Positions 1-5,612 of a stretch of 8,674 bases of DNA are shown one piece after another. The notes below the pieces were generated by a model. It searched no databases. It was not told the DNA's origin and was given only the letters and a program-made list of their open reading frames with translations. The stretch covers positions 1 through 8,674 of the forward strand of contig CARTQV010000033.1 of assembly GCA_949070545.1 (NCBI GenBank). Direction: 5' to 3'. The position numbers and the translations under genes were made by a program. This stretch comes from an uncultured Candidatus Saccharibacteria bacterium (lineage in GTDB: Bacteria > Patescibacteriota > Saccharimonadia > Saccharimonadales > Saccharimonadaceae). The number at the start of each line of letters is the position of its first letter. Within the stretch, counting starts at the first letter, position 1.

Positions 1-19
1 GAATTTCGTTTGCATTCAT
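1..19 (-). CDS. 5' end of an unidentified gene running off the left edge
   Basis: Only six codons are visible, reading MNANEI, so no function can be assigned. The start is inferred from context: the ATG (19-17) lies exactly 6 nt downstream of a perfect TATAAT on the minus strand, and no Shine-Dalgarno precedes it. This would give a leaderless mRNA. The same geometry occurs at tatD in this window, which raises my confidence that this is a true gene start. Confidence 0.45.
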
Positions 20-25
20 TGCTCT

Positions 26-34
26 ATTATAGCA
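26..34 (-). promoter_or_regulatory. Extended -10 promoter for the left-edge gene
   Basis: The minus strand reads TGC TATAAT (34 to 26), a perfect extended -10. No clear -35 is visible, which is typical of extended -10 promoters. Six bases separate it from ATG at 19, so transcription would begin at or next to the start codon. Confidence 0.6.
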
Positions 35-35
35 T

Positions 36-65
36 GAAAATGGGCTATTCCTTCAGGAATAGCCC
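36..65 (-). terminator. Intrinsic terminator of the NCS2 permease
   Basis: A perfect 10-bp stem, GGGCTATTCC (42-51) and GGAATAGCCC (56-65), encloses a 4-nt loop. On the minus strand it is followed by ATTTTC. It lies 28 nt past the permease stop and just before the next gene's promoter. The U-run is short, so termination may be moderate. Confidence 0.65.
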
Positions 66-66
66 T

Positions 67-85
67 CTTAGTTATCATAACTAAG
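67..85. repeat. Short perfect inverted repeat between permease and terminator
   Basis: CTTAGTTAT and ATAACTAAG flank a single C, giving a perfect AT-rich palindrome. It lies directly upstream of the terminator hairpin on the minus strand. It may be an extra hairpin that protects the mRNA 3' end or a protein-binding site. The sequence alone does not decide this. Confidence 0.5.
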
Positions 86-93
86 CCCCCTTT

Positions 94-1497
94 TTAGAGG
101 AAAATGTACTTCAAGACAAATAGAATTGCCAACCCGTACATCATGCCGCTGCATCTCGGCACTAAGCACATTTTTGGCTGGAAGCGGCGCGCAATGCGAC
201 AAGCGATGTTAATCACGACGTAAGAAATTACACCCAGCGCAATACCTTCAGCAATACTGTAAAATAATGGCATTGCGATGATGCATATATACGCCGGAAA
301 GGTCTCCGCAAGATTATGCTCGTCAGACAACAATAACTTTCCAGCCGCTCTAAACATCAAAAATCCAACCACAATCAATGCAGGCGCGGTCGCAAAACTC
401 GGCACTGAAGTGAAAATTGGCGCAAAGAATGACGAAATTGCGAACAAAACTGCAACCGTTAAAGCCGTCAAACCCGTGCGTCCGCCAGCTGCGATACCAG
501 CGACTGACTCCACGAAGGTCGTAATCGTCGATGTCCCGAGCATGGCGCCCGTCGTCGTGCCAACAGCGTCAGCCATCAGGGCCTGGTTTACGTTCGGCAA
601 TTTGCCGTTTTCGTCCAGTAGTCCACCCTGTTCAGCACCGCCAATCAGTGTTCCAATGCTGTCGAAAATGTCAACGAACAAAAACGCAAATACAACTGAC
701 ACAAAAGTCATCATGCCAACTTTCGCCAAATCAACCGTGAAACACTGACCGAAAGTTTCCGAAACCTTCGAGAAGTCGGTGATCCCGACCTGCGGATACG
801 CCGAGAAAAATCCTGCCTCGGGATTCGGAACATAAAGCCCAGTCGCTTGTGCGATGATTCCGAGAATCCAAGTTTCTACGATGCCGATCAGAATCGAGCC
901 CTTTATCTTGCAGACGTAAAGAACAGCTGTAATCAGGACACCAATCAACGCCAAAAGTGCGCAGATGCCACCATGACGAAAATCGGCTCCGAAGTCGACC
1001 AGCGTAACCAAAGTCGAATCGCTCGCTACAACAATGCCAGCATTCTGCAAGCCAATGAAGCAAATAAACAAACCAATGCCGACAGAGACAGCGATCTTCA
1101 ACTTCATTGGGATTGCGTTGAAAATTGCCTCCCTGACTTTCAGGAAAGTCAGGATGATGAAGATGATGCCTTCGATGAAAACAGCAAATAGTGCCGTTTG
1201 CCAGGTCATGCCCATGCCGATGACGACGGTATAGGCCATGAACGCGTTGAGCCCCATGCCCGCTGACAAAGCGAACGGGAGATTGGCCGCGAAGGCCATA
1301 ACAGCAGTTGCGATTGCCGACCCGAGACTGGTGGCAACAAGCACAGCAGTGGCGTCCATACCGGCAGCACTCAGGATATTGGGATTGACGACTAAGATAT
1401 AAGCCATTGTCAAAAATGTGGTAACCCCAGCCATGATTTCGGTGCGGACGTTTGTACCGTGCGCGGTGAGTTTGAAAATCTTTTCGATTTTACCCAT
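94..1497 (-). CDS. NCS2-family purine permease (AzgA/PbuG type, guanine/hypoxanthine)
   Basis: A 467-residue polytopic membrane protein, the usual length for the AzgA-like branch of the nucleobase:cation symporter-2 family. It likely imports hypoxanthine, guanine or adenine with protons. Visible family signatures are the N-terminal TAHGTNVRTEIMAGVTTFLTMAYI segment's core (ITEI-like then AGVTTFLTMAYI), GMGLNAFMAY near residue 80, the DIFDSIGTLIG stretch, the GTSTITTFVESVAGIAAGGRTG motif region and the C-terminal hydrophobic helices. The start is fixed by a perfect AGGAGG (1505-1510) 7 nt before the ATG. A good promoter and a terminator flank it, so it is probably monocistronic. In a reduced, host-dependent organism such a carrier fits purine salvage. 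Family assignment is strong, but the exact substrate is inferred. Confidence 0.95.
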   Translation of the reverse strand: MGKIEKIFKLTAHGTNVRTEIMAGVTTFLTMAYILVVNPNILSAAGMDATAVLVATSLGSAIATAVMAFAANLPFALSAGMGLNAFMAYTVVIGMGMTWQTALFAVFIEGIIFIILTFLKVREAIFNAIPMKLKIAVSVGIGLFICFIGLQNAGIVVASDSTLVTLVDFGADFRHGGICALLALIGVLITAVLYVCKIKGSILIGIVETWILGIIAQATGLYVPNPEAGFFSAYPQVGITDFSKVSETFGQCFTVDLAKVGMMTFVSVVFAFLFVDIFDSIGTLIGGAEQGGLLDENGKLPNVNQALMADAVGTTTGAMLGTSTITTFVESVAGIAAGGRTGLTALTVAVLFAISSFFAPIFTSVPSFATAPALIVVGFLMFRAAGKLLLSDEHNLAETFPAYICIIAMPLFYSIAEGIALGVISYVVINIACRIARRFQPKMCLVPRCSGMMYGLAILFVLKYIFL

Positions 1498-1526
1498 ACT
1501 CTTTCCTCCTTTTAAAGACCTTTGTA

Positions 1527-1542
1527 TGCGTCCGAAGACGCA
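1527..1542 (-). other. UUCG-capped hairpin in the permease 5' leader
   Basis: The minus-strand leader contains TGCGTC-TTCG-GACGCA, a 6-bp stem closed by C(UUCG)G, an exceptionally stable tetraloop. It sits about 13 nt after the predicted transcription start and about 16 nt upstream of the Shine-Dalgarno. It could stabilise the 5' end of the mRNA. I see none of the conserved core of a purine riboswitch around it. Confidence 0.6.
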
Positions 1543-1561
1543 GAAACAACGTTACTCTGTA

Positions 1562-1590
1562 ATTTTACATTATTTTCTTTATATCGTCAA
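1562..1590 (-). promoter_or_regulatory. Sigma70-type promoter of the NCS2 permease
   Basis: On the minus strand, TTGACG (1590-1585) and TAAAAT (1567-1562) are separated by exactly 17 nt. Transcription should start near 1555, giving a leader of about 58 nt that contains the UUCG hairpin and the AGGAGG site. Each box differs from consensus at one position, and the spacing is optimal. Confidence 0.8.
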
Positions 1591-1676
1591 GTGCAATAAT
1601 AAGCGTTGAAGTTTTGTCAAAAGAAAAAGGCCTCTAATCTACCGCAAACGTGTTTGGGAGGGAGGAGGAATTACAT

Positions 1677-1709
1677 ATGGTATATGATAATTGGAAAGCT
1701 CCAGTTTGA
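1677..1709 (+). CDS. Possible 10-codon ORF behind a strong Shine-Dalgarno
   Basis: MVYDNWKAPV followed by TGA. The start lies 8 nt after the purine-rich run GGGAGGGAGGAGG (1656-1668), which would be an excellent ribosome site. Beyond the TGA the frame stays open for 14 more codons, ending in a basic AKKRK before TAA (1753-1755). It may be the broken 5' end of the gene whose 3' end is the FISUMP fragment downstream, or merely a purine-rich stretch. No function can be inferred. Confidence 0.2.
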   Translation: MVYDNWKAPV

Positions 1710-1725
1710 AGTTGGCTTAAAGCTA

Positions 1726-1798
1726 AAATTACTTCCGCCAAGAAACGGAAGTAAAACCAAAAAGTAATTTCCATTCTAACGCCAAATATAATGGAAGT
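1726..1798. repeat. Nested inverted repeats built on an ACTTCC/GGAAGT motif
   Basis: Three overlapping inverted pairs lie in 73 bases: AAATTACTT (1726-1734) with AAGTAATTT (1762-1770), ACTTCCG (1731-1737) with CGGAAGT (1746-1752), and TTCCATT (1769-1775) with AATGGAA (1790-1796). The pairs compete for the same bases, so alternative folds are possible. No U-run follows, so a simple terminator is unlikely. The cluster marks the junction where the FISUMP fragment loses resemblance to its family. Apart from this cluster and the 10-codon ORF, I see nothing in 1591-1804. Confidence 0.55.
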
Positions 1799-1804
1799 CA
1801 AGAC

Positions 1805-2065
1805 TTGTTGTCTTTATGCGAAATGAGGCTTGTGCGCAGCGGAGTTGCTAACTATTACTATATTACTCCAAGTCTTCAACTTACACCTATATCAGATGCT
1901 GGGCAATATGGCGTCTATTGGTCCTCTACGCCTTACGCTAGTGGTGGTCTCACTTACTATCTCGACTTCCGTACTAGTGGTGTTTACCCATCCAGCTACG
2001 GTAACTCAAACGGGCCCCAAAATCGCACTTTTACTGGCTTCTCCCTCCGCTGCCTAGCTAGTTAG
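1805..2065 (+). pseudogene. Orphan C-terminal fragment of a FISUMP-domain protein
   Basis: The 86 residues from TTG resemble the end of the Fibrobacter succinogenes major paralogous domain (FISUMP, Pfam Fib_succ_major). LVRSG is followed by a variable stretch, the hallmark GVYWSSTPYASG, then YYLDF and the terminal GFSLRCLAS. Full-length members are secreted proteins of several hundred residues with this domain at the C-terminus. Here the frame is open only from 1727, with no signal peptide, no upstream half of the domain and no convincing ribosome site at the TTG. It lies on the strand opposite to its neighbours. I read it as a decayed or donor fragment of a multicopy surface-protein family. 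A short expressed protein is possible but less likely. The family call rests on recognising the YWSSTP and GFS-RC signatures. Confidence 0.65.
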
Positions 2066-2089
2066 TGTCTATAGTAGGAGGAAGGAAGT

Positions 2090-3115
2090 TTATCCTGCAA
2101 CTATCCCGCCACCGAGGCAGACTTCGCCGGCATATAGCACTGCGGACTGACCCGCAGCTGGACACTTCACGGGCTGTTCGAAGATAAGTTCACTATCCCG
2201 AAACTCGACCGGAACCAGTGGTGCGCGATGGCGCAGCCTCACCATAATCCCCTTTTCAGGCGGAGCTTGACGCAATTTCACAGATTCGAGTGAGATGCGT
2301 TCTTTCCAGAGATGCGAATCATTCAAATTACGCGATACATAGACAATATTCTTTGCCAAATCTTTTTTCACAACATAATATGGTAAACCGCCACCGAGAT
2401 ATAATCCATGACGTTGACCGATGGTATAGAAAATTGCGCCGTCATGCGCTCCTAGCACGGTGTCGGTCTCGATATCGCGAATCTCGCCTGGAGCGACGTC
2501 GATATAATGGCTGAGAAAATCTTTCATACCAACTTCGCCGACGAAGCAAACGCCCATAGATTCCTTTTTGGTCGCCACGTCGAGACCTCTGTCCACGGCA
2601 AAGGCTTTCACCTCGGGCTTAGTCATTGCACCAACTGGGAATAGGGTTTTCGTAGTCGCTTCGAGGCCCATGCGATAGAGAAAATAGGTTTGGTCTTTGT
2701 TCTCATCGATAGCGCGTAATAATTTTTCGCCTTCCGTGCGAGCATAATGCCCTGTCGCAATATAATCTGCACCACGAGACATCGCACGTTCGTAGAATAG
2801 TTTGAACTTGATTTGCTCGTTGCACATCACATCAGGATTCGGAGTGCGACCGTTTCTAAACTCTGCGAGCATATAATCCACAACGCGCTTTTTGTACTCT
2901 TCCTCGAAGTCCCAAACTTCAAAGTCCAAGTCCAACCCTACTGCGACACGCTTCGCGTCGGCTAAATCTTCAGCCCAAGGACACTTCATACCGGGGAGAT
3001 CTTCGGACCAGTTTTTCATATAAACACCAGTAACGTCATAGCCCTGCTCTTTGAGAAAAACTGCGGAGACGCTGGAATCGACGCCACCAGACATACCGAG
3101 GAAGACCTTAGACAT
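2090..3115 (-). CDS. mnmA: tRNA-specific 2-thiouridylase MnmA
   Basis: It activates U34 of Lys, Glu and Gln tRNAs with ATP and inserts sulfur to make 2-thiouridine. The 341 residues, slightly shorter than the usual 350-370, carry the N-terminal PP-loop SGGVDSS (9-15), the NPDVMCN segment with catalytic Cys98, ATGHYAR (120-126), DQTYFLY (141-147) and the persulfide-carrying Cys190 in GVCFVG. The C-terminal beta-barrel region ends near CPAAGQSAVLY. The ATG is preceded by AAGGAG (3122-3127) at 6 nt. The first 8 bases overlap the end of the cysteine desulfurase gene (ATGTCTAA), so translation is probably coupled and the sulfur donor and acceptor are co-expressed. It is the last gene of the tatD operon. 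I see no convincing terminator after it. Confidence 0.97.
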   Translation of the reverse strand: MSKVFLGMSGGVDSSVSAVFLKEQGYDVTGVYMKNWSEDLPGMKCPWAEDLADAKRVAVGLDLDFEVWDFEEEYKKRVVDYMLAEFRNGRTPNPDVMCNEQIKFKLFYERAMSRGADYIATGHYARTEGEKLLRAIDENKDQTYFLYRMGLEATTKTLFPVGAMTKPEVKAFAVDRGLDVATKKESMGVCFVGEVGMKDFLSHYIDVAPGEIRDIETDTVLGAHDGAIFYTIGQRHGLYLGGGLPYYVVKKDLAKNIVYVSRNLNDSHLWKERISLESVKLRQAPPEKGIMVRLRHRAPLVPVEFRDSELIFEQPVKCPAAGQSAVLYAGEVCLGGGIVAG

Positions 3116-4490
3116 TGGATTCTCCTTCTGAAAGAGAATTATTGTTTTTCTCGGGGCGCGTAGTCAGCGCCTGCCGTTGCAGGGCTGACGCGCTCGTCCT
3201 CGCCGTGGCTCCGGATCCCCTCGAAAAGCAACAATTCTTTTCATCACGATTCTTCATGCCTATATGTTGCTTGCATGGTAAAGCTCGAGCGTATTCATGT
3301 CTCACTGTCTCGACAATGATCTTCGCAGCATGTTCAATCTGCTCTATGCTATTTGTGCTACCGAGCGAAATGCGCAAACTACCAGCAATTTCGGTGTCAG
3401 AAAGACCAATCGCCGTGAGAACATGGGATTTTGTGCCCTTGTTGGCGGCACAAGCAGCCCCGGTTGAGACCAAAATCCCTTCTTTTTCGAGTTTATAAAT
3501 CAACCTTTCGGCGTCTACTCCTGGGAAACAGACTGGGACGAAACTCGCGAGCTGATGCTTCAAATTACCGAGGAAAATTGGCTCAGGGAACTGGTTTCCC
3601 TTGACTTTTTCGTCGTCCTGTGCTACAATGGAAGTATGAGCCAGTTCTCGACGGAGAATCTGAGCCATTCCTTGGTATTTCTTGCGACTAGAATTGAGAT
3701 GTCCGTGGGCATATTTCGCAGCAACAGAAAACCCGACGAGACCAGGGACATTTTCGGTGCCAGCACGCAGGCCACGCTCTTGACCGCCTCCAACAGTAAC
3801 TGGTTTCAGTTTAATTCCATGCCCAACGAAAAGTGCGCCGATTCCCTTCGGTCCACCACATTTCGCGGCATTCAAAGTTAGAAGATCGACACCGAGACGC
3901 GCGACATTAATGTCCATTAAGCTGAGTGCCTGCGAGGCGTCGCTGTGGAGATAGAGCGGAGTTTTCAGACCACGCGAGAGACGATTCTGACGGACTTTTC
4001 GTATCAATTCAGCGATTTCAGCGAGCGGTTGAATTGTGCCGAGTTCGTTGTTCGCAAGTGAAACCGAAACCAGCACAACTTCATCTGTGAGTTGCTTTTT
4101 GAAACCTTCTATATCAATCAGGCCGTCTGATTTCACGGTGACTTTTTTATGGGAATATTTTTTGGCGGTTTCGAGGACGGCGGCATGCTCGGTCGCGAGA
4201 ATAAGCGCGGTCGGATTCGGCGAAGAGACCGTTTCAAGCACTGAAAACGCCAGACTAATTGACTCAGTTGCACCAGAAGTAATGACGAGGTCAGCACCTT
4301 TCGCACCGATGACATGCGCAAGCTCGTCCTTCGCGGCTTCGTAGGCGAGACGCACATGTTTTGCGGGCAGATATGGCGCGGAAGGATTGAAAAAATCACG
4401 TTGGAAATATGGCAACATAGCGTCGAGCGCAGGCTGACAAAGCGGTGTTGCGGCAGCGTGGTCGAGATAAATCAAATTAAGCTTAGGCAC
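3108..4490 (-). CDS. Cysteine desulfurase (NifS/IscS family) with palindromic-element tail
   Basis: A PLP enzyme that converts cysteine to alanine and carries the sulfur as a persulfide, here probably for MnmA next door. From the GTG start it has 460 residues: YLDHAAATP (8-16), ATES (74-77), His102, NNELG (147-151), HSDASQAL (182-189), the PLP lysine K210 in NAAKCGGPKG, GGGQERGLRAGTENV (234-248) and catalytic Cys347 in STGAACAAN. The family fold ends near ARAL (404). The last 56 residues are extra and mostly encoded by a palindromic element (3130-3242). The GTG (4490-4488) gives an 8-nt overlap with the upstream gene, matching the 8-nt overlap with mnmA. An ATG at 4529, behind a weak GGAAAG, is the alternative. 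The His usually found next to the PLP lysine is Ala here. Confidence 0.9.
   Translation of the reverse strand: MPKLNLIYLDHAAATPLCQPALDAMLPYFQRDFFNPSAPYLPAKHVRLAYEAAKDELAHVIGAKGADLVITSGATESISLAFSVLETVSSPNPTALILATEHAAVLETAKKYSHKKVTVKSDGLIDIEGFKKQLTDEVVLVSVSLANNELGTIQPLAEIAELIRKVRQNRLSRGLKTPLYLHSDASQALSLMDINVARLGVDLLTLNAAKCGGPKGIGALFVGHGIKLKPVTVGGGQERGLRAGTENVPGLVGFSVAAKYAHGHLNSSRKKYQGMAQILRRELAHTSIVAQDDEKVKGNQFPEPIFLGNLKHQLASFVPVCFPGVDAERLIYKLEKEGILVSTGAACAANKGTKSHVLTAIGLSDTEIAGSLRISLGSTNSIEQIEHAAKIIVETVRHEYARALPCKQHIGMKNRDEKNCCFSRGSGATARTSASALQRQALTTRPEKNNNSLSEGESNV
3130..3242 (-). repeat. Palindromic element, copy A, at the end of the cysteine desulfurase gene
   Basis: A 113-bp quasi-palindrome. 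The central core (3150-3223) matches copy B in typA at 68 of 74 positions. It contains the bulged stem GCGCGT / CAGC / CCTGC against GCAGG / GCTG / ACGCGC around a CGTT loop. The arms outside the core (3130-3156 and 3217-3242) are inverted copies of each other, for example AGAATT-TTG with CAA-AATTCT, with a few mismatches, and they do not resemble the arms of the other copies. The element is read in frame as the extra tail SGATARTSASALQRQALTTR and flanking residues. It ends 3 nt upstream of the mnmA Shine-Dalgarno. Confidence 0.85.
3601..3629 (+). promoter_or_regulatory. Candidate antisense promoter inside the cysteine desulfurase gene
   Basis: The plus strand reads TTGACT (3601-3606), a 17-nt spacer, then TACAAT (3624-3629) with an upstream TGC. 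Six bases later comes an ATG (3636) opening an 81-codon frame antisense to the gene. The -10 region through the ATG matches the promoter at 7267-7286 at 19 of 20 positions. The underlying protein segment (TSIVAQDDEKVK) is a loop that varies in the family, so chance or real promoter activity are both possible. I do not propose that the antisense frame is a protein gene. Confidence 0.4.
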
Positions 4491-5496
4491 GGTGATAGAG
4501 ATCCCGCTTAATGGTGTGAAGATAGACATGGGTAGCTTTCCGGAAATTTTCAAGCTCGGCGCTTTCGAGTTTGATGTATTTTCCGGCTGAGAGTTTTTTG
4601 TAGACACCAGATGGGCGGACTTCGTAGCGCACCGTCAATTGACGCGCATGGCCGTTTTCGTCGATCCAACCTTCATGCCAAATCCAAATGTTTTGTTGGT
4701 CATGGAAAAACTCGCGCCGATGGCCGGCAGGAACAGGGCCAAAAATTGTACTACCAAGTTTCGACTCGGCGTTGATAAGGTCAGCACGTGTGATCTGGCG
4801 CTGGCGTCGCGAAGATTTTTGAGCAGATTTCGATAAAGGTTTCAGAAGTTTCTTTCGAGTTGCGGGCTGTTTCGGGCCCGTGGTTTTTTTCGGGCCTACA
4901 GACTCTTTCTTTTTCAAAAGCTTTTTAGTCACGGACTTTTTCGGTTTTTTGACGCCAGCGCCAGTAATTGCCTCAGCGAGCGCGGCGTTGTTTTCTTTGA
5001 TGATTTTCTCAGCAACTTTGGCCGTCCCGCGCCGCGGTTCACGAATGCGAATTTTGACACCTTCGACTAACTCCTGGGGTTTGGGCGAAGATTTTGGGGT
5101 CGAAGGCTTAGCCGCGGCGCCGCTCGCTGAGGCAGGCTGCTTTTTCGCAGCTTTCACAACACTTTTGCGCAAAGAACGCATCTTGAGCGGTTTTGTAACT
5201 TTTTCTTTCAGTTGCTTTGTGGAAAGCTTCGGCAGAGCGCGACGCTTTGATTTCTGTTTTGGAGTTGCAATAATTTTTGCGGTTTTCGAACTTGACACTG
5301 ACTTTGAGGCTGAATTATTTGCAGGCGATTTCACCTTGACTTCTTCGGCTGGCTTCGCAAAATCAGCTAATTCCTGCATCTCAGGAGTTATTCTGGCATC
5401 ATTCGGCAAAGCGGGCGTCGCCGTTTTTACTGACTTCGCTTTTCCTCTCAAAGTTGTAGCTTTATAGACCTTAGATTTTATTGTCCTGCGCGGCAT
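4483..5496 (-). CDS. Conserved uncharacterised protein with histone-H1-like basic tail
   Basis: 337 residues in two parts. Residues 1 to about 230 are low-complexity and rich in Lys, Ala, Ser, Pro and Thr, with runs such as KKLLKKKE and KKPKKSVTKK. They resemble histone H1 or HU-tail segments and are probably disordered and able to bind nucleic acid. About 105 C-terminal residues are globular in composition: ITRADLI-AESKLG, FGPVPAGHRREFF, IWIWHEGWIDENGHA, VRYEVRPSGVYKKLSAGKY and a final helix. I believe this domain recurs in Saccharibacteria, but I cannot name a function. The start is set by GGAGGAGA 8 nt upstream. It overlaps the small ORF before it and the cysteine desulfurase after it by 8 nt, so it belongs to the tatD operon. 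A nucleoid or RNA-binding role is inference from composition only. Confidence 0.85.
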   Translation of the reverse strand: MPRRTIKSKVYKATTLRGKAKSVKTATPALPNDARITPEMQELADFAKPAEEVKVKSPANNSASKSVSSSKTAKIIATPKQKSKRRALPKLSTKQLKEKVTKPLKMRSLRKSVVKAAKKQPASASGAAAKPSTPKSSPKPQELVEGVKIRIREPRRGTAKVAEKIIKENNAALAEAITGAGVKKPKKSVTKKLLKKKESVGPKKTTGPKQPATRKKLLKPLSKSAQKSSRRQRQITRADLINAESKLGSTIFGPVPAGHRREFFHDQQNIWIWHEGWIDENGHARQLTVRYEVRPSGVYKKLSAGKYIKLESAELENFRKATHVYLHTIKRDLYHRA

Positions 5497-5612
5497 AATT
5501 CAATCTCCTCCGCGATCCCCATCAATTCACGATACAACTCAAAAGAAGCTGGCGTCCCAAAATCAGAGGCCGATCGGTCACGACGATTAGATTTTGAAAA
5601 TAGTTCGTGCAT
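5478..5612 (-). CDS. Possible 44-residue protein bridging tatD and the basic-tailed gene
   Basis: A small frame, MHELFSKSNRRDRSAS..., ending LYRELMGIAEEIELCRAGQ. It starts inside the last codons of tatD (26-nt overlap) and ends inside the next gene (19-nt overlap), so it fills what would otherwise be a 90-nt gap. The second half looks like an acidic amphipathic helix and carries the next gene's Shine-Dalgarno in its codons. A GAGGAG lies 13 nt before its ATG, which is a long spacing. Translation could be coupled to tatD. No homologous family is recognised. It may be real, or a lucky open frame. Confidence 0.45.
   Translation of the reverse strand: MHELFSKSNRRDRSASDFGTPASFELYRELMGIAEEIELCRAGQ

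Noticed and set aside
278..1191. Several plus-strand frames inside the permease
   Set aside because: They are shadows of a well-recognised NCS2 permease with a promoter, ribosome site and terminator of its own.
1497..1560. Purine or preQ1-type riboswitch in the permease leader
   Set aside because: The leader is only about 58 nt with one simple UUCG hairpin. I see no three-way junction or conserved purine-aptamer core.
1677..1755. UGA read as an amino acid, joining MVYDNWKAPV to a basic 14-residue stretch
   Set aside because: No recognised gene in the window contains an in-frame TGA, so the standard code applies. One short frame is not evidence for recoding.
1805..2065. Diversity-generating retroelement variable region
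   Set aside because: The domain type could host one, but no reverse transcriptase, template repeat or accessory gene is present in the window.
2141..2165. CTGCGG/CCGCAG hairpin in mnmA
   Set aside because: It encodes the conserved C-terminal PAAGQSAVLY region with normal family length, so no insertion is needed to explain it.
3115..3498. Plus-strand ORF of 127 codons starting opposite the mnmA start
   Set aside because: It is the antisense shadow of the cysteine desulfurase C-terminus and the palindromic element. The minus-strand gene has clear family motifs throughout.
3636..3881. 81-codon antisense frame behind the candidate antisense promoter
   Set aside because: It lies opposite the conserved desulfurase region GGGQERGLRAGTENV, so its openness is explained by constraint on the other strand. 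I keep the promoter as an observation only.
4880..5467. 195-codon plus-strand frame opposite the basic-tailed protein
   Set aside because: Its Phe-rich composition is the complement of Lys codons in the low-complexity tail.
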